A DNA stretch of 64,000 nucleotides, from positions 28,147,314 to 28,211,313 of the forward strand of contig CM019691.1 in the NCBI GenBank assembly GCA_009760885.1, in the 5' to 3' direction. Below, one piece after another: positions 24,261-37,000 of this stretch (positions are counted from its first letter, which is position 1; each line of letters opens with the position of its first letter). The notes below the pieces were generated by a model. The model searched no databases. It had not been told where the DNA came from and saw nothing but the letters and a program-made list of their open reading frames with translations. Made by a program: the position numbers and the translations under genes. This stretch comes from Achatina immaculata. Taxonomy: Eukaryota > Mollusca > Gastropoda > Stylommatophora > Achatinidae.

Positions 24261-25499
24261 TTATGGTCATTTTCTCACAGTTACTGATACTCAAGTGTTC
24301 ATGGTTTTACTTTTTGATTCTCCCTCGTACATTCATGCTCACGCCCAATATCTCTCTACCGCTGAAGCACACAAAAAAAGAAGACATAATGTGAATGAAA
24401 TGACAAAAAGTTTATTATTCAGAGTTTCATTTCAAACAAGACTGTCAAAACCACCGCTAGATGTTCTAAAACTGCAATTTAGGAGATGCCAGCAAACTTG
24501 ACATGAAGCTCCCGGGCACAGACATAATATCCTAGGAAGACTGTGTCTGTGGGAATACGCTGTAAGTTATCATTATAGAAAGGGTGAAGAGAAACTCCTA
24601 CATAAGGCAGAGAAGGGCATGATCGGGGGGCCCGCGGCCTACAGAAGCAAATGAAGGTTTGAAAGAAAAGAAACAGGGAGAAAGTGCAATCAGAGACAGC
24701 AAACAATGAATATTTTGTAAAAAAAAAGTCTTCTTCAGGGACAAAAGAAGAGTAAGGGAGCTCACTATTGTCAAAGTTGTTATATTTCAAAAGTGAATCA
24801 TATTGTATGCCTGCCTCTGAACTAAGAAAACACAGTAGTGTATGAACTACTACACAAAGATAGATACTGGGTGTGGGGACGGAATTACTCCACAGACTCT
24901 GGGACAAGTAGCATCGTGACTGTGGTCTCACTGTGAAACATCCCAGCCAGCTCTCTTTCAAATCCCCACCCTCTTATAGTTAACCTCTCACCCAAAAGAA
25001 GCGAAAAACATTTACCGTAAAAGGTTAAAAAGGAAAGAGGGGCTGAGGAAGAAAGGGATAGTATAGCTTGAGAACCACTAATACAATTGAGATTGGCTCT
25101 TTTTGAAAAATACAAAAAATTTGTGTACACAGCCCTTCAACCATGGTTAATACAAACAAGTGTGAATTACTGGCATGAAAAAAGTTAAATATTTCGTGCT
25201 TCCCAGTATAAATATCCGATTTCCCACAAGACCATGGCATATATATTGTGAACAGAGACAAAGAAAATATGTCACATTTGATTAGGAAGGCTGTAAAAAC
25301 ATAAACCAGTAATGGAGAAAATCATGGCCACAAAAAGCACATAAATGGTGTTACCATTGCTGGCAAGGTCCAAAAATGTATACAGCCCATTTAAAATCCA
25401 AAATATTTTTATTAAGATCAATTTCTGCAATAATGCTGCTCTGCATTTTTTTTTAGATCTAAAAAGGGAAAAAAAAAAACTTTGCCAGGAACACACATC
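24261..25499. other. Unassigned, possible minus-strand 3' UTR
   Basis: No recognisable coding domain. The minus-strand ORF at 24479-24961 (160 codons) has no motif I can name. AATAAACTTTTTGTC on the minus strand near 24400-24415 is a possible poly(A) signal for the candidate exon at 25500-25828. Confidence 0.35.
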
Positions 25500-25828
25500 G
25501 GCAATGGTGCGTGGTACCTTCCACTTCAGCACCTTTCCTTGGCCCTTCTACACATCAGATCCAGCATGCAACGCTGGCTGGCCAGACGGCTTTCAGACAG
25601 TTCCACTGAGACACTCTGACTTTGGGATGAGGAATCCGATGAGTGCTTCAACGATATCTATTCTCCGCCACCCATAGTCTACTGGCTCTGTTTTGTTTAC
25701 ATCATTCTGATAGCCATTGTTGTAAAGACCCATAGGCTTGTCACGTCCTGGATTCATTGGTTTCACACCAGACTTCCCTCATCCCCGCCAGAGATCTCCA
25801 TGTCCCCATCCATCCACCAACCTGACAT
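25500..25828 (-). other. Candidate terminal exon of an unknown gene
   Basis: A patch of higher complexity and GC than its surroundings, read on the minus strand. A plausible acceptor (TAATGTCAG at 25829-25837) opens a short frame, WWMDGDMEISGGDEGSLV and stop. A second frame inside reads NPGRDKPMGLYNNGYQND through VDYGWRRIDIVEALIGF to a stop. I do not recognise either frame, and no matching upstream exons were found. It may equally be a UTR or an old repeat. Confidence 0.25.
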
Positions 25829-25837
25829 TACATTTTA

Positions 25838-27956
25838 CAAAAATAACAATTACAATTAGTGTTGATTGCTACAGGTTTATGGGCCACAGAGGTAGGTCAG
25901 AATTTTTAAGCAAACAGATCTATGTTCCCTGTCTCACAAAGACTGTGTTAAGATAAGGTGTTCTTAACACAGTTGTTACCAGGTTAAAAACTAGCAACAT
26001 ATTAAGCCAACTTTGAATTTGCCTTCCCAGTGCCATTAACAAATAAGATCAAAAAATAAATCAAGACCCAAAATAAGCAACAACAACAACAACAACAAAA
26101 AAGTCTCACAAGAGAAAATAATAACAAAAATGCACTTCATTTACTAACATCACAGCCACAGTTTCAAATAACTTTACATTCACATCACGGCACTGAATTT
26201 ATATTTTCATGTGTCAATAGACACGGATAAATATTTCTGACACTTAATTCAAGCTAATGAAGATAGCAACAGATAAATAAATATAAAATAATATAGTACA
26301 AAGTAGTAAAATACAAGCATTATGCTAAAAATAAAAGAATATTTTTTGATAAGCTGACATAACAATTATGAAATGGGTTCATTAAAAGTAAATGGAAATA
26401 CATTATGCTAAAAACAAATGTAGCAAAGTAAGCAAGTGGGAAAAATAAGAACCAAAATATTTTCCGTTCAAATAAGGACACAAGTCTTGATGAATCAGAG
26501 AAAATGTCCCAGAGATTTTTCAAACGAAGGGACGTCACTGAGAAGAAAAGCGGACCATCTATAGACAATGTTAAAAAAAAAAAAGGAAAAAAAAAAGAGC
26601 AACAAGAACAAAAAAGCAACATGAAAAATTGAAAGAGTAAAATGCCACACTTTACAGGAAATAAAATACAAATTAACATGAACAAAATTTCAAATACAGT
26701 GCAAAAAAAAAGATGAGGCATCTGCCACCTCTCTGTTAACTACATCGAACTCAGTCTCTCTGCAATAAAAGACCGTAATATTCAAAATTATATATTTTAA
26801 CTCTTTACTGCCTCCTTAAAAAAAAAAAAAAATTAATTCCTTATTCTGGAGTCCAATATACTGACAACTTTATAGTAAACTTTTAACATTTTTCTATAAT
26901 TTTCTCCCTATCTTCTATACTTCATGAAATTTCTTTGAAAAACAAATAAGCTTGTGATATGAGTGCTACCCTTAATAAACTGATAGCTATCCTTAACAAA
27001 TTGATTGGACTGCTATTCTTACTAAACTGATAGCTATCCTTAACAAACTGCTTGGTATCCTTAATAAACTGATAGCCATCCTTAACAACTTATTGTGATC
27101 CTTAATAAACTGATTGCTATCCTTAATAAACTATTTTTTTTCTTCTAACAAATAAAACTTATTTCTAAAATGAATTGCATTTTTAATGAAAACTAATGCA
27201 GAATTAGAAGAACTCGTTTGTCTTATAACTTTGACAAATATATTAGAGTGGAGGGGGGGGGGGCCCACTAGTGCCAAAAAAAAAATAAACTGAAAAGCTA
27301 ACAGGAATGCCTAGCAACTTCTAGACAAAATGATTTGGTCACTTCATTTCCTACAAATCTGGTCATGAGCCATTTACATCTCTCAACAACTAATCTATTT
27401 TTAAGACTGATATAAAGATGGATCTTCGACATCATGGATGTAAATTAAAATGAATGATCAAACTGACTACAGCCTCACATCTTACATATGGCTGGAAAAT
27501 TAATTTACACAAGATACATTACAAAGCAAATGAAAAAATATAGTAATATATAATATAAAATATAACAGAAACAACTAAAAAAAAAAAAGAGAAACAAAAT
27601 ATTCACAGCATACTAGAAAAACTGTAAATTATACGTGACTTGATCGTACTTAAAGAAAAAAAAAATCTGGACGGCTCTAGCAAATAGAAATAAAAAAAAC
27701 TGGAGATTGCACAAAACAGAGGCATGTAGAACAGTGAATTGTTCATATATAGTCTTAGAATAGCTCAAACATAGAAAATCAAGCTTGATATAAGTAACTA
27801 TTACAGAAGCAGGAAGCAGAAAGCATCAGTTACAAAAATATAGTTGATAAATTATCTTCCAAACACAATTGTTTTAAACATAATTTTAAGTAAGCTAATT
27901 TGAACCTTTATGATTTGACTCCTGCATGTACAAGCTGTGAGAATGAAACACTGAAT
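25838..27956. other. Unassigned AT-rich DNA
   Basis: Very AT-rich, with no coding signal. It includes a degenerate tandem of CCTTAATAAACTGATAGC-type units at about 26968-27132. Confidence 0.5.
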
Positions 27957-28400
27957 TTCTTCTTCTTCATAGAACATTTTCAGATGCCAACTTGGATATC
28001 TTTGAAGAATGCTGCCGTTTGTCTTATGCTGTTAAGATCACCATACAGCTTGCCATGGGTTGGTACAGGTGACGGTCAAAAGGACCATCTCAGTTCTTCA
28101 AATGAAGGGTAGTCCCGTAACAGGTGCTGGGCTGTCATTTTGTCAGTACCACAGGTTCATTCGTTGGCTGTATCTATCGTGAGCCTGTTAAACATGAGGT
28201 GGCCTGTTCTGAGTGTAAAGATCTTGACTTGTTCTTCTCTGTTCAGCTGGTGGTAGGCATTATTCTTCTGGTGTCATGGATGTTCTTTTTTCCATATGTT
28301 CTTGTATTTGGGTTTTATCAGCATTTTGGTTCACCATATGACAGGCGTGTGGCAATCTTGGAGAGTTCTCCACTTCTCTTTGCTAATGCATTGACCTCCA
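27957..28400 (-). mobile_element. LINE-D-type C-terminal fragment
   Basis: The minus strand in broken frames reads LNREEQVKIFTLRTGHLMFN, DKMTAQHLLRDYPSFEELRW and KLYGDLNSIRQTAAFFKDI. This is the zinc-knuckle C-terminus common to several LINEs. The end is TATGAAGAAGAAGAAATTC, again a (GAA)n tail. The plus-strand ORFs here are shadows. Confidence 0.72.
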
Positions 28401-29527
28401 CATTCCCTTAGATATTACAGTGAAATGGTATAAAATGCTGAATTTTACCACTATGTCAGATTTTAAATGCCTGTTATCCTAATTAAATCGAATTAAACTG
28501 AAAAAGAAAAAAAAAAGATTTATTTAAACTGAAAAAAATACTGACTTCCATTCAGTTAAACATGGCAAGATCTGCTTGATTTTGTTCAATGACTTAAACA
28601 TAATCCAAATATGGATGTTATTCTGCCACCACCACCACCATCATCATCATGTGCTGTACTGACTGGTATTAGCTATTATGCTTCTCCATTGTACCCGATT
28701 CTTCATGCATTCCATCAATTCAGTTGGTGATCTCCTCTCACACCATCTCGTCAAACTATCTAGTATCATTTCTCTCATTACTCTGCCAGCTCATTAAAAA
28801 CATATATGTATATGTGTGAATATGATTTCTGATTAATAAGTTAAACCATGCACATTCCAAAAGTGAATATGATTACAGTTAAGCCACAGTGCAAAAAAAA
28901 AAAAAAGATTTAAAATCTTGTCAATCATGCTGGTTTGATTAAAAATTATATGAAAACACCAACAGAACAAAAAAAATGGATTTCACTCAAGTCAGCATCA
29001 GTGTCAAGGAATTACTTTGATTACAGCCAAAGAGTTAACAAATAAAATGAATCTACACATATGGATCTGATAATGATTAATGAATCATTACTGTGTGAAA
29101 TCTAAAGCTAATCCTGGGGCTAAAGATGCTTTCCAATGTTTGTCCATGAGCTTCCCAGGTTGGATAGATGGACAATGCATTATAGAAACATGTAAAAATT
29201 TCATACTGTCTGAGCTGTTCTGCTAATACTCATTAAAAATCTTTGCTGTATTTATAAGGGCCAAATATTGCTGCTACACTTAAACAGCCAGTTACTGCAA
29301 ACTCCTAAATCAATGAAGCAAACTGAAGCACTGTGTCCGAGGGTTCCTGAGAGTCAATAATACTTCTTAACCTTAACAAAAGACGCTGAGTGGAGAGTCA
29401 ATAGTGGAGAAGTACTAAGCAAAGATGTGGCAGACAACTGCGCAAGATGTAATGATGATTTTCTCAGTAAGCCTAAAGCGAAGTGTTCTGCTCTGTGGGC
29501 CTTGTCTCCTCTGGTCTTCATCAGCTG
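28401..29527. other. Unassigned AT-rich DNA
   Basis: A short (CCA)n/(TCA)n run at 28627-28650. No gene recognised. Confidence 0.5.
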
Positions 29528-29708
29528 TACACATGTGGTACAGCTTCAGAAACAGAGTATCCATGTGGTACAGCTTCAGAAACAGAGTACACATGTGGTA
29601 CAGCTTCAGAAACAGAGTACATATGTGGTACAGCTTCAGAAACAGAGTACACATGTGGTACAGCTTCAGAAACAGAATACACATGTGGTACAGCTTCAGA
29701 AACAGAGT
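29528..29708. repeat. 30-bp minisatellite, 6 copies
   Basis: The unit is ACATGTGGTACAGCTTCAGA plus AACAGAGTAC and is nearly perfect. It stays open in several frames because the period is a multiple of 3. Confidence 0.95.
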
Positions 29709-29992
29709 CAACAACTGCAACTAATGTGATGTAAAAGCAAAATGTTATGGAATACAACAATGTGCCATATTATTTGGTTCAGGTGCAAGAGTTAAGAGAC
29801 TGGTGAGGTGACACCTGATAAAAACACAAATAGCAAAATATTTTAAAGAAAAGAACTGTTTTAAAAATGTCTAACTACATTAATTAACACCATATAACAG
29901 TTTACTAAACCAACACATAAAGACTTTATTCATTAGAAAACACTGTATGCCCATCAAAACATGTGCTTCCTTAGCTAGAATAACAGCACATA
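29709..29992. other. Unassigned spacer
   Basis: AT-rich flank between the minisatellite and mariner-1. Confidence 0.5.
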
Positions 29993-31253
29993 TGAGGGGT
30001 GATTGATAAGTTCTTGGCATAAGGTACAAATACATGAAACATACAGTTGATATTAAGTGCATTTGTAGATCAGGTTAATGTAAGATTAAACACAAAGTTT
30101 CAAGAAATTAACTGTAACCAATTTTTTTTACAGGCTACTGAAGTGGTAAATGGTGGCAGAAATTGAGAAAATGGATCAAATTTCTTATTGAGCAGTCATT
30201 CGCTACCTCTGTATCAAAGGTTTATCACTGAAGGAGATCCATGAGGATATGGTAGAGACTAAGGGAGAGTGCCCCTTCTTACAGCACAGTGAAGAAATGG
30301 GCAGCTCAATTCAAACATGGAAGGGAGTGTCTGGAAGACCAAGAACATTAACCACCGATGAAACCACTGGCAGAATCCATGACATGATAATGGAGGATCG
30401 ACAGCTAACTAAGGGGTACATTGCTACTGAGTTGGGCATCTCCCAGGAATGTGTTCATGCCATTATTCACAATGATCTTCAAATGACAAAGGTCTCTGCT
30501 CGATGGGTTCTGAAACTTCTTGGAGCTGACCACAAATGACAGCGTCTCAACATGTCAAGAGACAATCTTGGCCATTTTTCTGCAGATCCTGATAAGTTTT
30601 TTCAGCAATTTGTGACTATGGATGAGACTTGGGTTCATCATTTTCAACCAGAAACCAAAGAACAGTCAAAGCAGTGGAAACATCATGGATCCCCACCTTC
30701 AAAGAAAGCAAGGGGGGTTCTGTCTGCAGGCAAAGTGATGGCTTCCATCTTTTGGGATTCAGAGGGTGTGCTAATAGTAGACTATCTTCAAAAGGGCAGA
30801 ATGGTCACTGGGGTCTATTACGTAAATGTTATGAAGCAACTGCGGGTTAAATTGAAGGAAAAGTGTTGAGGAAAAATGACAAGAGGAGTCATCTTTCAGC
30901 AAGACAATGTTCCAGTTCACAAGTCGGCAGTGGCAATGGCTGCCATTCATGAATGCGGCTTCCAGCTTCTTGAACATCCTTCTTATTCCCCAGATTTGGT
31001 CCGTTCGAACTATTACCTATTTACCAAACTCAAAAAGGAGCTCAGTGGTTGAGATTTGCTTCAGATGATGATGTCATTCATGCTGTAGACCATTTTCTAC
31101 TGGCACAAGATACTGACTTTTTATCTGTATGCTCCGGGATCGTTGGACTAAGTCCATAAACTTGCAAGGGGACTATGTTGAGAAATAATCCAAAAAGGTT
31201 GCCCACAAATAATCCGTTGTACCTTAGGCTGAGAACTTATCAATCACCCCTCA
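29993..31253 (+). mobile_element. mariner-1, complete element, dead transposase
   Basis: Flanked by TA at 29991-29992 and 31254-31255. The first 22 bases at each end (starting TGAGGGGTGATTGATAAG) are perfect inverted repeats, and similarity continues to about 37 bp. The transposase begins near 30152 and is readable in pieces: IEKMDQISY, GYIATELGISQECVHAIIHN, SARWVLKLLG, TMDETWVHHFQPETKEQSKQ, GVIFQQDNVPVHKSAVAMAA and SPDLVRSNYYLF. The third catalytic Asp context (PSDY) has become RSNY, and several stops interrupt it. At 1,261 bp it has normal mariner length. It is a cut-and-paste element, now only a substrate at best. Confidence 0.95.
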
Positions 31254-31335
31254 TAACAGCAATTTAAAACAGGTTCCTTATTAGCATCAAATCTAACAGC
31301 CTGAATAAAATACTGGTGGAAGAAAATAACACATA

Positions 31336-31552
31336 TATCTCTCTACTTTAAATGGAATGTAGTTTAAAAGTGAAAAAAACATATCTTTCTATTTTAAATG
31401 GAATGTAGTTTAAAAGTGAAAAAAATAATATTTTAAATGGAATGTAGTTTAATAGTGAAAAAAATAACATATATCTATCTATTTTAAATGGAATGTAGTT
31501 TAATAGTGAAAAAAAATAACATATATCTATCTATTGTAAATGGAATGCAGTT
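31336..31552. repeat. About 50-bp tandem repeat, 4-5 copies
   Basis: Units contain TTTTAAATGGAATGTAGTTT and AAAAGTGAAAAAAATAACAT, of varying length. Confidence 0.85.
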
Positions 31553-32346
31553 TAAAAGTATCCATCTTGCTCCTTCAGTGCCCTTTACAAAACAACTTAA
31601 AAATTTAGGTAATAGGATAAGATTATGTATAAATTCCAAGTATTTATAAATTCCATGTGTAATAGCCACAAATCGTGCTACACTTCTGGAAACTGTACCT
31701 ATTTTTTTTCCTTAAGGCAGTTTTATATCACATATACATGTTTCAAAACACTCAGCTATCATGCCAAGAAACAAGAAAACAGTGCCATGACTTTTAAATC
31801 TCCTATGACCTTCTCATGAATAATGTTCACAATCTGCCCAGCTCTCATATGTTTTCAGACTGTGGCACTCCACACCAGTTTATAAGCTTTATCTGATTAG
31901 CTTTGCTTCAAAGAGCTGTTCTGTTAAATTATGCATTTTTATTACCTGTTACAAAATTTAAAATATATACTATTTACAACTATTATAATAATGAAACTTA
32001 ATTCAGTCATTATTGCTCCTGGATCACATTAAATGCGAAAATAACATCTCTGGGGCTCTCCTTTCCTTATTCTCTGCTTTTACTAATATATATATATATA
32101 TATACATTCTCAGTCCTAAATGGACCTATGCTTCTGCAACACTCTTCAAATGAGCCCATATTTATCTATATTCTTGGTTCTGTTATTTCGTCTCATCATT
32201 TCTTTTATTTTTGCTTGCTGTTCTCTAGTTTTTAAAAAAAAATTTTTTTTAAAAAAATCTTTAATCACCCCAGATAGCGACTACTATATTAAGCAAGAAG
32301 TCAATTATGTGCTTGTAGCACTACAAACTGTTCTTTCCATGCAATA
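31553..32346. other. Unassigned AT-rich DNA
   Basis: Contains a (TA)n run at about 32087-32104. No gene recognised. Confidence 0.5.
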
Positions 32347-32541
32347 TCTTTCTCTCTCTGAACCCAAGCCATATAGGGCTTCTGGAAGTTTTCCATAAAT
32401 GCCTGTCTTTGCCTTTTTTTCATCCGCTCTTGCCCAGGTGAGCCCTCTATTACCCAACATCCTCTCTGTTGTTCTCCATGTCTCCTTTGGTCTATCTTTA
32501 CCCTTGTTTCCCTGAGGCGTCAATTTCAGTGCCATATCCAT
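32347..32541 (-). mobile_element. LINE-A 3' end fragment
   Basis: Diverged LINE-A C-terminus on minus ([20 protein letters not shown]) with a short (CT)n tail on plus. It carries the insertion of a LINE-C fragment at its 5' edge. Confidence 0.82.
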
Positions 32542-32683
32542 CATTCATTCATCATCATTCATTTGCATGTCCCTTGCGGAACTTTGCCTCCCAAACAGCA
32601 CTCCTGTAGGCCTCTCGGTTGTGAGCAAGATGGCCTGCTGCTGTTGCATCCATTTCCAGATCGTCAACGATGTCTTGCAGCCA
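32542..32683 (-). mobile_element. LINE-C 3' end fragment
   Basis: The exact 16-bp duplication TCAGTGCCATATCCAT lies at 32526-32541 and 32684-32699. The minus strand encodes the LINE-C C-terminal tail (CKTSLTIWKWMQQQ region in one frame, HNREAYRSAVWEAKFRKGHA in the coding frame), with an (ATGA)n tail. Confidence 0.9.
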
Positions 32684-32715
32684 TCAGTGCCATATCCATG
32701 CATTATTATAACAAC

Positions 32716-33990
32716 ACTAAAATGATCAAAGATAGAAATATAATTAGCAACAATTACCAGTTCCTAAAAATCTAGGCACAAGAATAATAATTTAAAAAAC
32801 CCTTTTAAAGATGCCTTCCTAGTTCAACAGAAGTCTAAATTCTGTTATTCTTTGACAAATTTATGACGGTATCACTGTATGTTTTCCTGTCTGTGAGGTA
32901 GATTTTTTTTTTTTCTAACTAAATTATAACCATTAAAAATGATGAAGAATGTTACATTTTCTTAAAAAATCGTTGACACAAAAATCGTTATATCACAACC
33001 ATGGTTACTGCAAACATAGCACATATTTTAAGCTATTTTTCAGTGACACTATCAACCTCAACTGACACACAGCTCAGCTGATTAAAAAATTAGAAATGCT
33101 ATAAAACAAAACAATCACTTAGCAGCAAGAAAAAAATTCTAATGTTTTTTTAATAATCTCATCTATTTGTTCATTCTTTGATATAAATAGCCACAGAACT
33201 GACCTTAAATTGCTCTGTATTTTTTAACAGCACTAGAATTTTATTCAGTGTTCTGTCTTATATCAGTTCAACTACTTTCTGATTTGTTACATATCTAGTG
33301 ACATAAAAATTACTCTCAGATCTCTGACATATGGCAAGAACATGTTATACACAGCCACTTAATACTGACCACTGTTAAGCTTCATTCACACTTGGAGTGT
33401 TACTTAAGGAAATGAACTGAAATTTAACAGAAATTTCTCACCAAGCAAATTTTCTCCCACTTGAAACTGCAATAATTACTTGTAAATTCACTTCAATTGC
33501 TCATAACTCATGAAAATTTACCATAATTACTTGTAAATCCACTTCTGTTTCCAACAGCTTATAAAACTGCACAATGACTACATCCATTTTCTGAAGTAAC
33601 TCTTGAATATGCCTGGTAAATAATTTCTTTTTTCCACAAACAACATGTGAAACTGCCCAACAAGTAAGTTCTTTTCTACAAGTAACTCATAAACTTCCCC
33701 AAAAAAGAAAACTCTCTTTGATGATTAATTTGTAAAACTGCTCCAAAAATGTATAAAATTCTAGATATTATGACCAACACAAATAAAAATACTAAATTAC
33801 TCCTAACATTTATGCAGTGATGAAAATGCTTCAGAAATAGTTCTATATTTTCTCCACCCCAGTTTATTTCAAGTAACAATAAAACATTTAATTTAGTATA
33901 CAAGAACTTCACATGAACATTTTGAGCTAGAAAAGAAAGGCACATAAACAGATGTTTCGTTTGTCCAGATGCTATGCTCAAATGTGTGGT
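32716..33990 (-). other. MAP9 3' flank / probable 3' UTR
   Basis: This is AT-rich DNA with no ORF of note, immediately downstream of the MAP9 stop. A minus-strand AATAAA lies at 33863-33868, about 125 bp past the stop, and is a possible poly(A) signal. Other AT-rich hexamers are common, so this is weak. Confidence 0.35.
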
Positions 33991-34098
33991 TCATCTGCCA
34001 AAAGGAATGGTACGACTTGCTGGAAACCATGCTGGTTTGGATTCCTCATCCTCCAGTCTTTGTTTCGATTTCTTTTTTTCCAGTTTGGCCTGCTTTTC
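33991..34098 (-). CDS. MAP9: MAP9 terminal coding exon with stop
   Basis: The acceptor is TATTTTAG|GAA. It encodes EKQAKLEKKKSKQRLEDEES, then KPAWFPASRTIPFGR and a TGA stop at 33991-33993. The Pro-Trp-x-Pro-x-Ser-Arg-Thr end is the strongest evidence for MAP9 rather than another coiled-coil protein. Confidence 0.88.
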   Translation of the reverse strand, partial: EKQAKLEKKKSKQRLEDEESKPAWFPASRTIPFGR

Positions 34099-37000
34099 CT
34101 AAAATAAATGGGACACATTATGGGCAGTGGAGAATAGAATTAAAATGTCAATGCCTAATAATTATGTATCAAATTTTGAAGAGTTGTTTTTTTGCTATAT
34201 CTTCATGAACCCTACACCCTCGTGAACCCACAGCAAAGAGCTGGCAGCCATATCTGGATGGTTAACAAAATAAAGACAGTAAGAGAACTTTCTAGACAGA
34301 AAGCAATTAAATGACATTTGTTACTGCTGAACAGTAACCATGGCGGAGTCCCCTAGGGATGTTTTGGTTGTAAGTAAACTGATAAGACAGCGCTAGTTAA
34401 AAGTCCCTACAGCCAAAAGACATTGGGGAAAAACAGCCACACAACTTGCAACTAGTTGCCACTGTCTTGTTCCAGTCTTTGCATTTAACACAGGAGCATA
34501 TGTTCTTCAGAACAATGGTCTTCAGACACTAGGCAGAGATGAATGTTCTGACCCATATCACTCACAAGAAAGTGAAGAAAAAAAAAAACAACACTAGTGA
34601 ATGGCTTAAGTATTCCTTCACAAGGTCTTTTCAGTGTGAAAGAACAGATCTTGTGGTCTGAGTCTGCCAAACTTGTGAGATTTGTCTTTCCTATATACAG
34701 CTAATATTTCATTTCAATAAGTCTGTCACAAGTCTGTATTCTGATTCTTTTATAAAGCTATAAATTCTCTCTGTGACTTCTAAAATCACAATCATGAATT
34801 CAGTTCTGTCCATGATAGAAACCTATGACCTGACTCAACTTCCACTGAAAGAAGACACGGACTCAGATATCCTGACAAGGAGTGAGTCAATGATTTTTGT
34901 ATGGTCTGACTCCAGTTTCAAAATGTGCTTTATCTTACATATTCAGGTTTTAGGTCCCCCCCCCCCTTCCCTGATCAGACTCTAATGCCACATTTAACCT
35001 CATAGGTCTGTGCTGTGCTCCACACCAAAACCAAGTTTGACAGAAATAGTGTGTTGTGCCAACACAAAAGGCCAGGTCTGACAATACTGGTCTACGTTGT
35101 GCCAGACAAAAAGGCTCAATATGACAGCAGAAGTCTCTTTTTTTTTTTTAACACCAAGGTTGGATTTGGCAGCACCGATCTTGGCAAATGTTGAATGTCC
35201 ATAAGTATGTGTTCTGGGGTAGAAACTTCGTTCCCACATTAGCATTTGTTTGTTTGTTTAATATATGCTATTAGTGAGCATTCAGCTCTTAAAAACTGCT
35301 CTTGTGGGAAACAAATGTCAACTGCTGAAACAATATGGCTATCTTGGAACAGGTTCTTACCTTTTCTTCCAGCCAAGTCAGGTAATAATTTTCTGCACTC
35401 ATTTCCTTCATTCTTAATTCTTCCTTCTCCTTCTCTTGGGTGCTCCTCTGCTTCTCTTCTTCATTCTTTTTCTGTTTCAGCTTGGCTATATATGCCTGCT
35501 CTTTTCTATTTAACCTGTTTATCAAAACAAATAGGCAGTATATAATTTTTATAAGGCCAAAATAAATCCCTGATTAATTTTGACATTTCTTGAAAAGACT
35601 ATATTAGTAATTTACTTGCAGTCATCATCATCATCAAGTGCCATCTTCAGTACAAAGGCTGGTAGTAATGAATCTCCAGCTTCCTCCCTTCTTTGCCCTG
35701 ATGGTGCACCCGACCGGGCTTTATTCCGTCCATTCTTGTATGCTATCCTCCCATCTACACTTCTCTGTCTTGCTCTTTTCATCTACACTTCTCTGTCTTG
35801 CTCTTTTCATCTACACTTCTCTGTCTTGCTCTTTTCATCTACACTTCTCTGTCTTGCTCTTTTCATCTACACTTCTCTGTCTTGCTCTTTTCATCTACAC
35901 CTCTCTGTCTTGCTCTTTTCATCTACACTTCTGTCTTGTTCTTTTCATCTACACTTCTCTGTCTTGCTCTTTTCATGTACACTTCTCTGTCTTGCTCTTT
36001 TCATGTACACTTCTCTGTCTTGCTCTTTTCATCTACACCTCTCTGTCTTGCTCTTTTCATCTACACTTCTCTGTCTTGTTCTTTTCATCTACACCTCTCT
36101 GTCTTGTTCTTTTCATCTACACTCTCTGTCTTGCTCTTTTTCCTTTAACTCTTCCCGTGCCATTGTAGCTATAGTGAGAACTTCCGGTTACTGAGTTGCG
36201 TGCCATAGTCGTTATAGCGACAATTCATTTGTTTCAACAAAACAACCAGTGTAACATTTAGACTGTACATATTTCGTCAGTGTTTCCGGTGACACTTTTC
36301 AAAATGGTGAAAGAGTGCTTAGTTATGAGCAATGCTGAGTGAGAAAAAGGAAGAGAAACATGGACAATTTTCAATTTTTGATGATGTTAGATAGGGGTAT
36401 GGACATGGCCTGTGACCACCCCACTGCTCTTGAATGTATCCCAAGTAGATCTAGACATATTTAGACGATTGGAGAAGTAGTTAGGAGGTTATTTCAGACA
36501 TTAATTTAGCGAGAATGCAACACAGAATCACAATACGAGATCGACAAGTAGATCTAGACATCTCAGATGGTAAGTAGTGTAGATCTAGACCTAGCCGATG
36601 GTGAGCTGGGCACAGTCATTGTCTAAAAACATCACATCACTTTTTTTCCTAAAAAAACTCTGCATTTATGAAATTTTCATACAAGTAGTTATACTTTGAA
36701 ACATAATAAATACACGGAAGTACATGGAAATACTGTTTTCCATTCCATTTTACAACTATACCCCCTATACAGATCAAGACCCGCACTTTTATTCTGGCAC
36801 CCATTTGAACGTCCGTGTTTCTTCCTCTGGCACGGGAAGAGTTAACCTTTCCCCCAGCATGATGTGCAGTATATTATTACATCTTTTGAGGTGGTCAAAG
36901 TATTTTGTTTTCTCTAACTGTTATGTCTCTGAGAAGTTCATGCTGCACTTGTCATTGTTCTAATACTTGTACATTTGTTCTTTTCATTTTTCATTATATA

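Noticed and set aside
24479..24961. 160-codon minus ORF as a gene
   Set aside because: No recognisable motif, low complexity, and no start or splice evidence that stands out.
29980..31262. A 9-bp ATAACAGCA duplication around mariner-1
   Set aside because: The left copy is not at the element edge, and mariners duplicate only TA; probably chance.
35580..36194. 204-codon plus-strand ORF with hydrophobic repeats
   Set aside because: It is a read-through of the 28-bp pyrimidine-rich minisatellite and runs into the MITE end.
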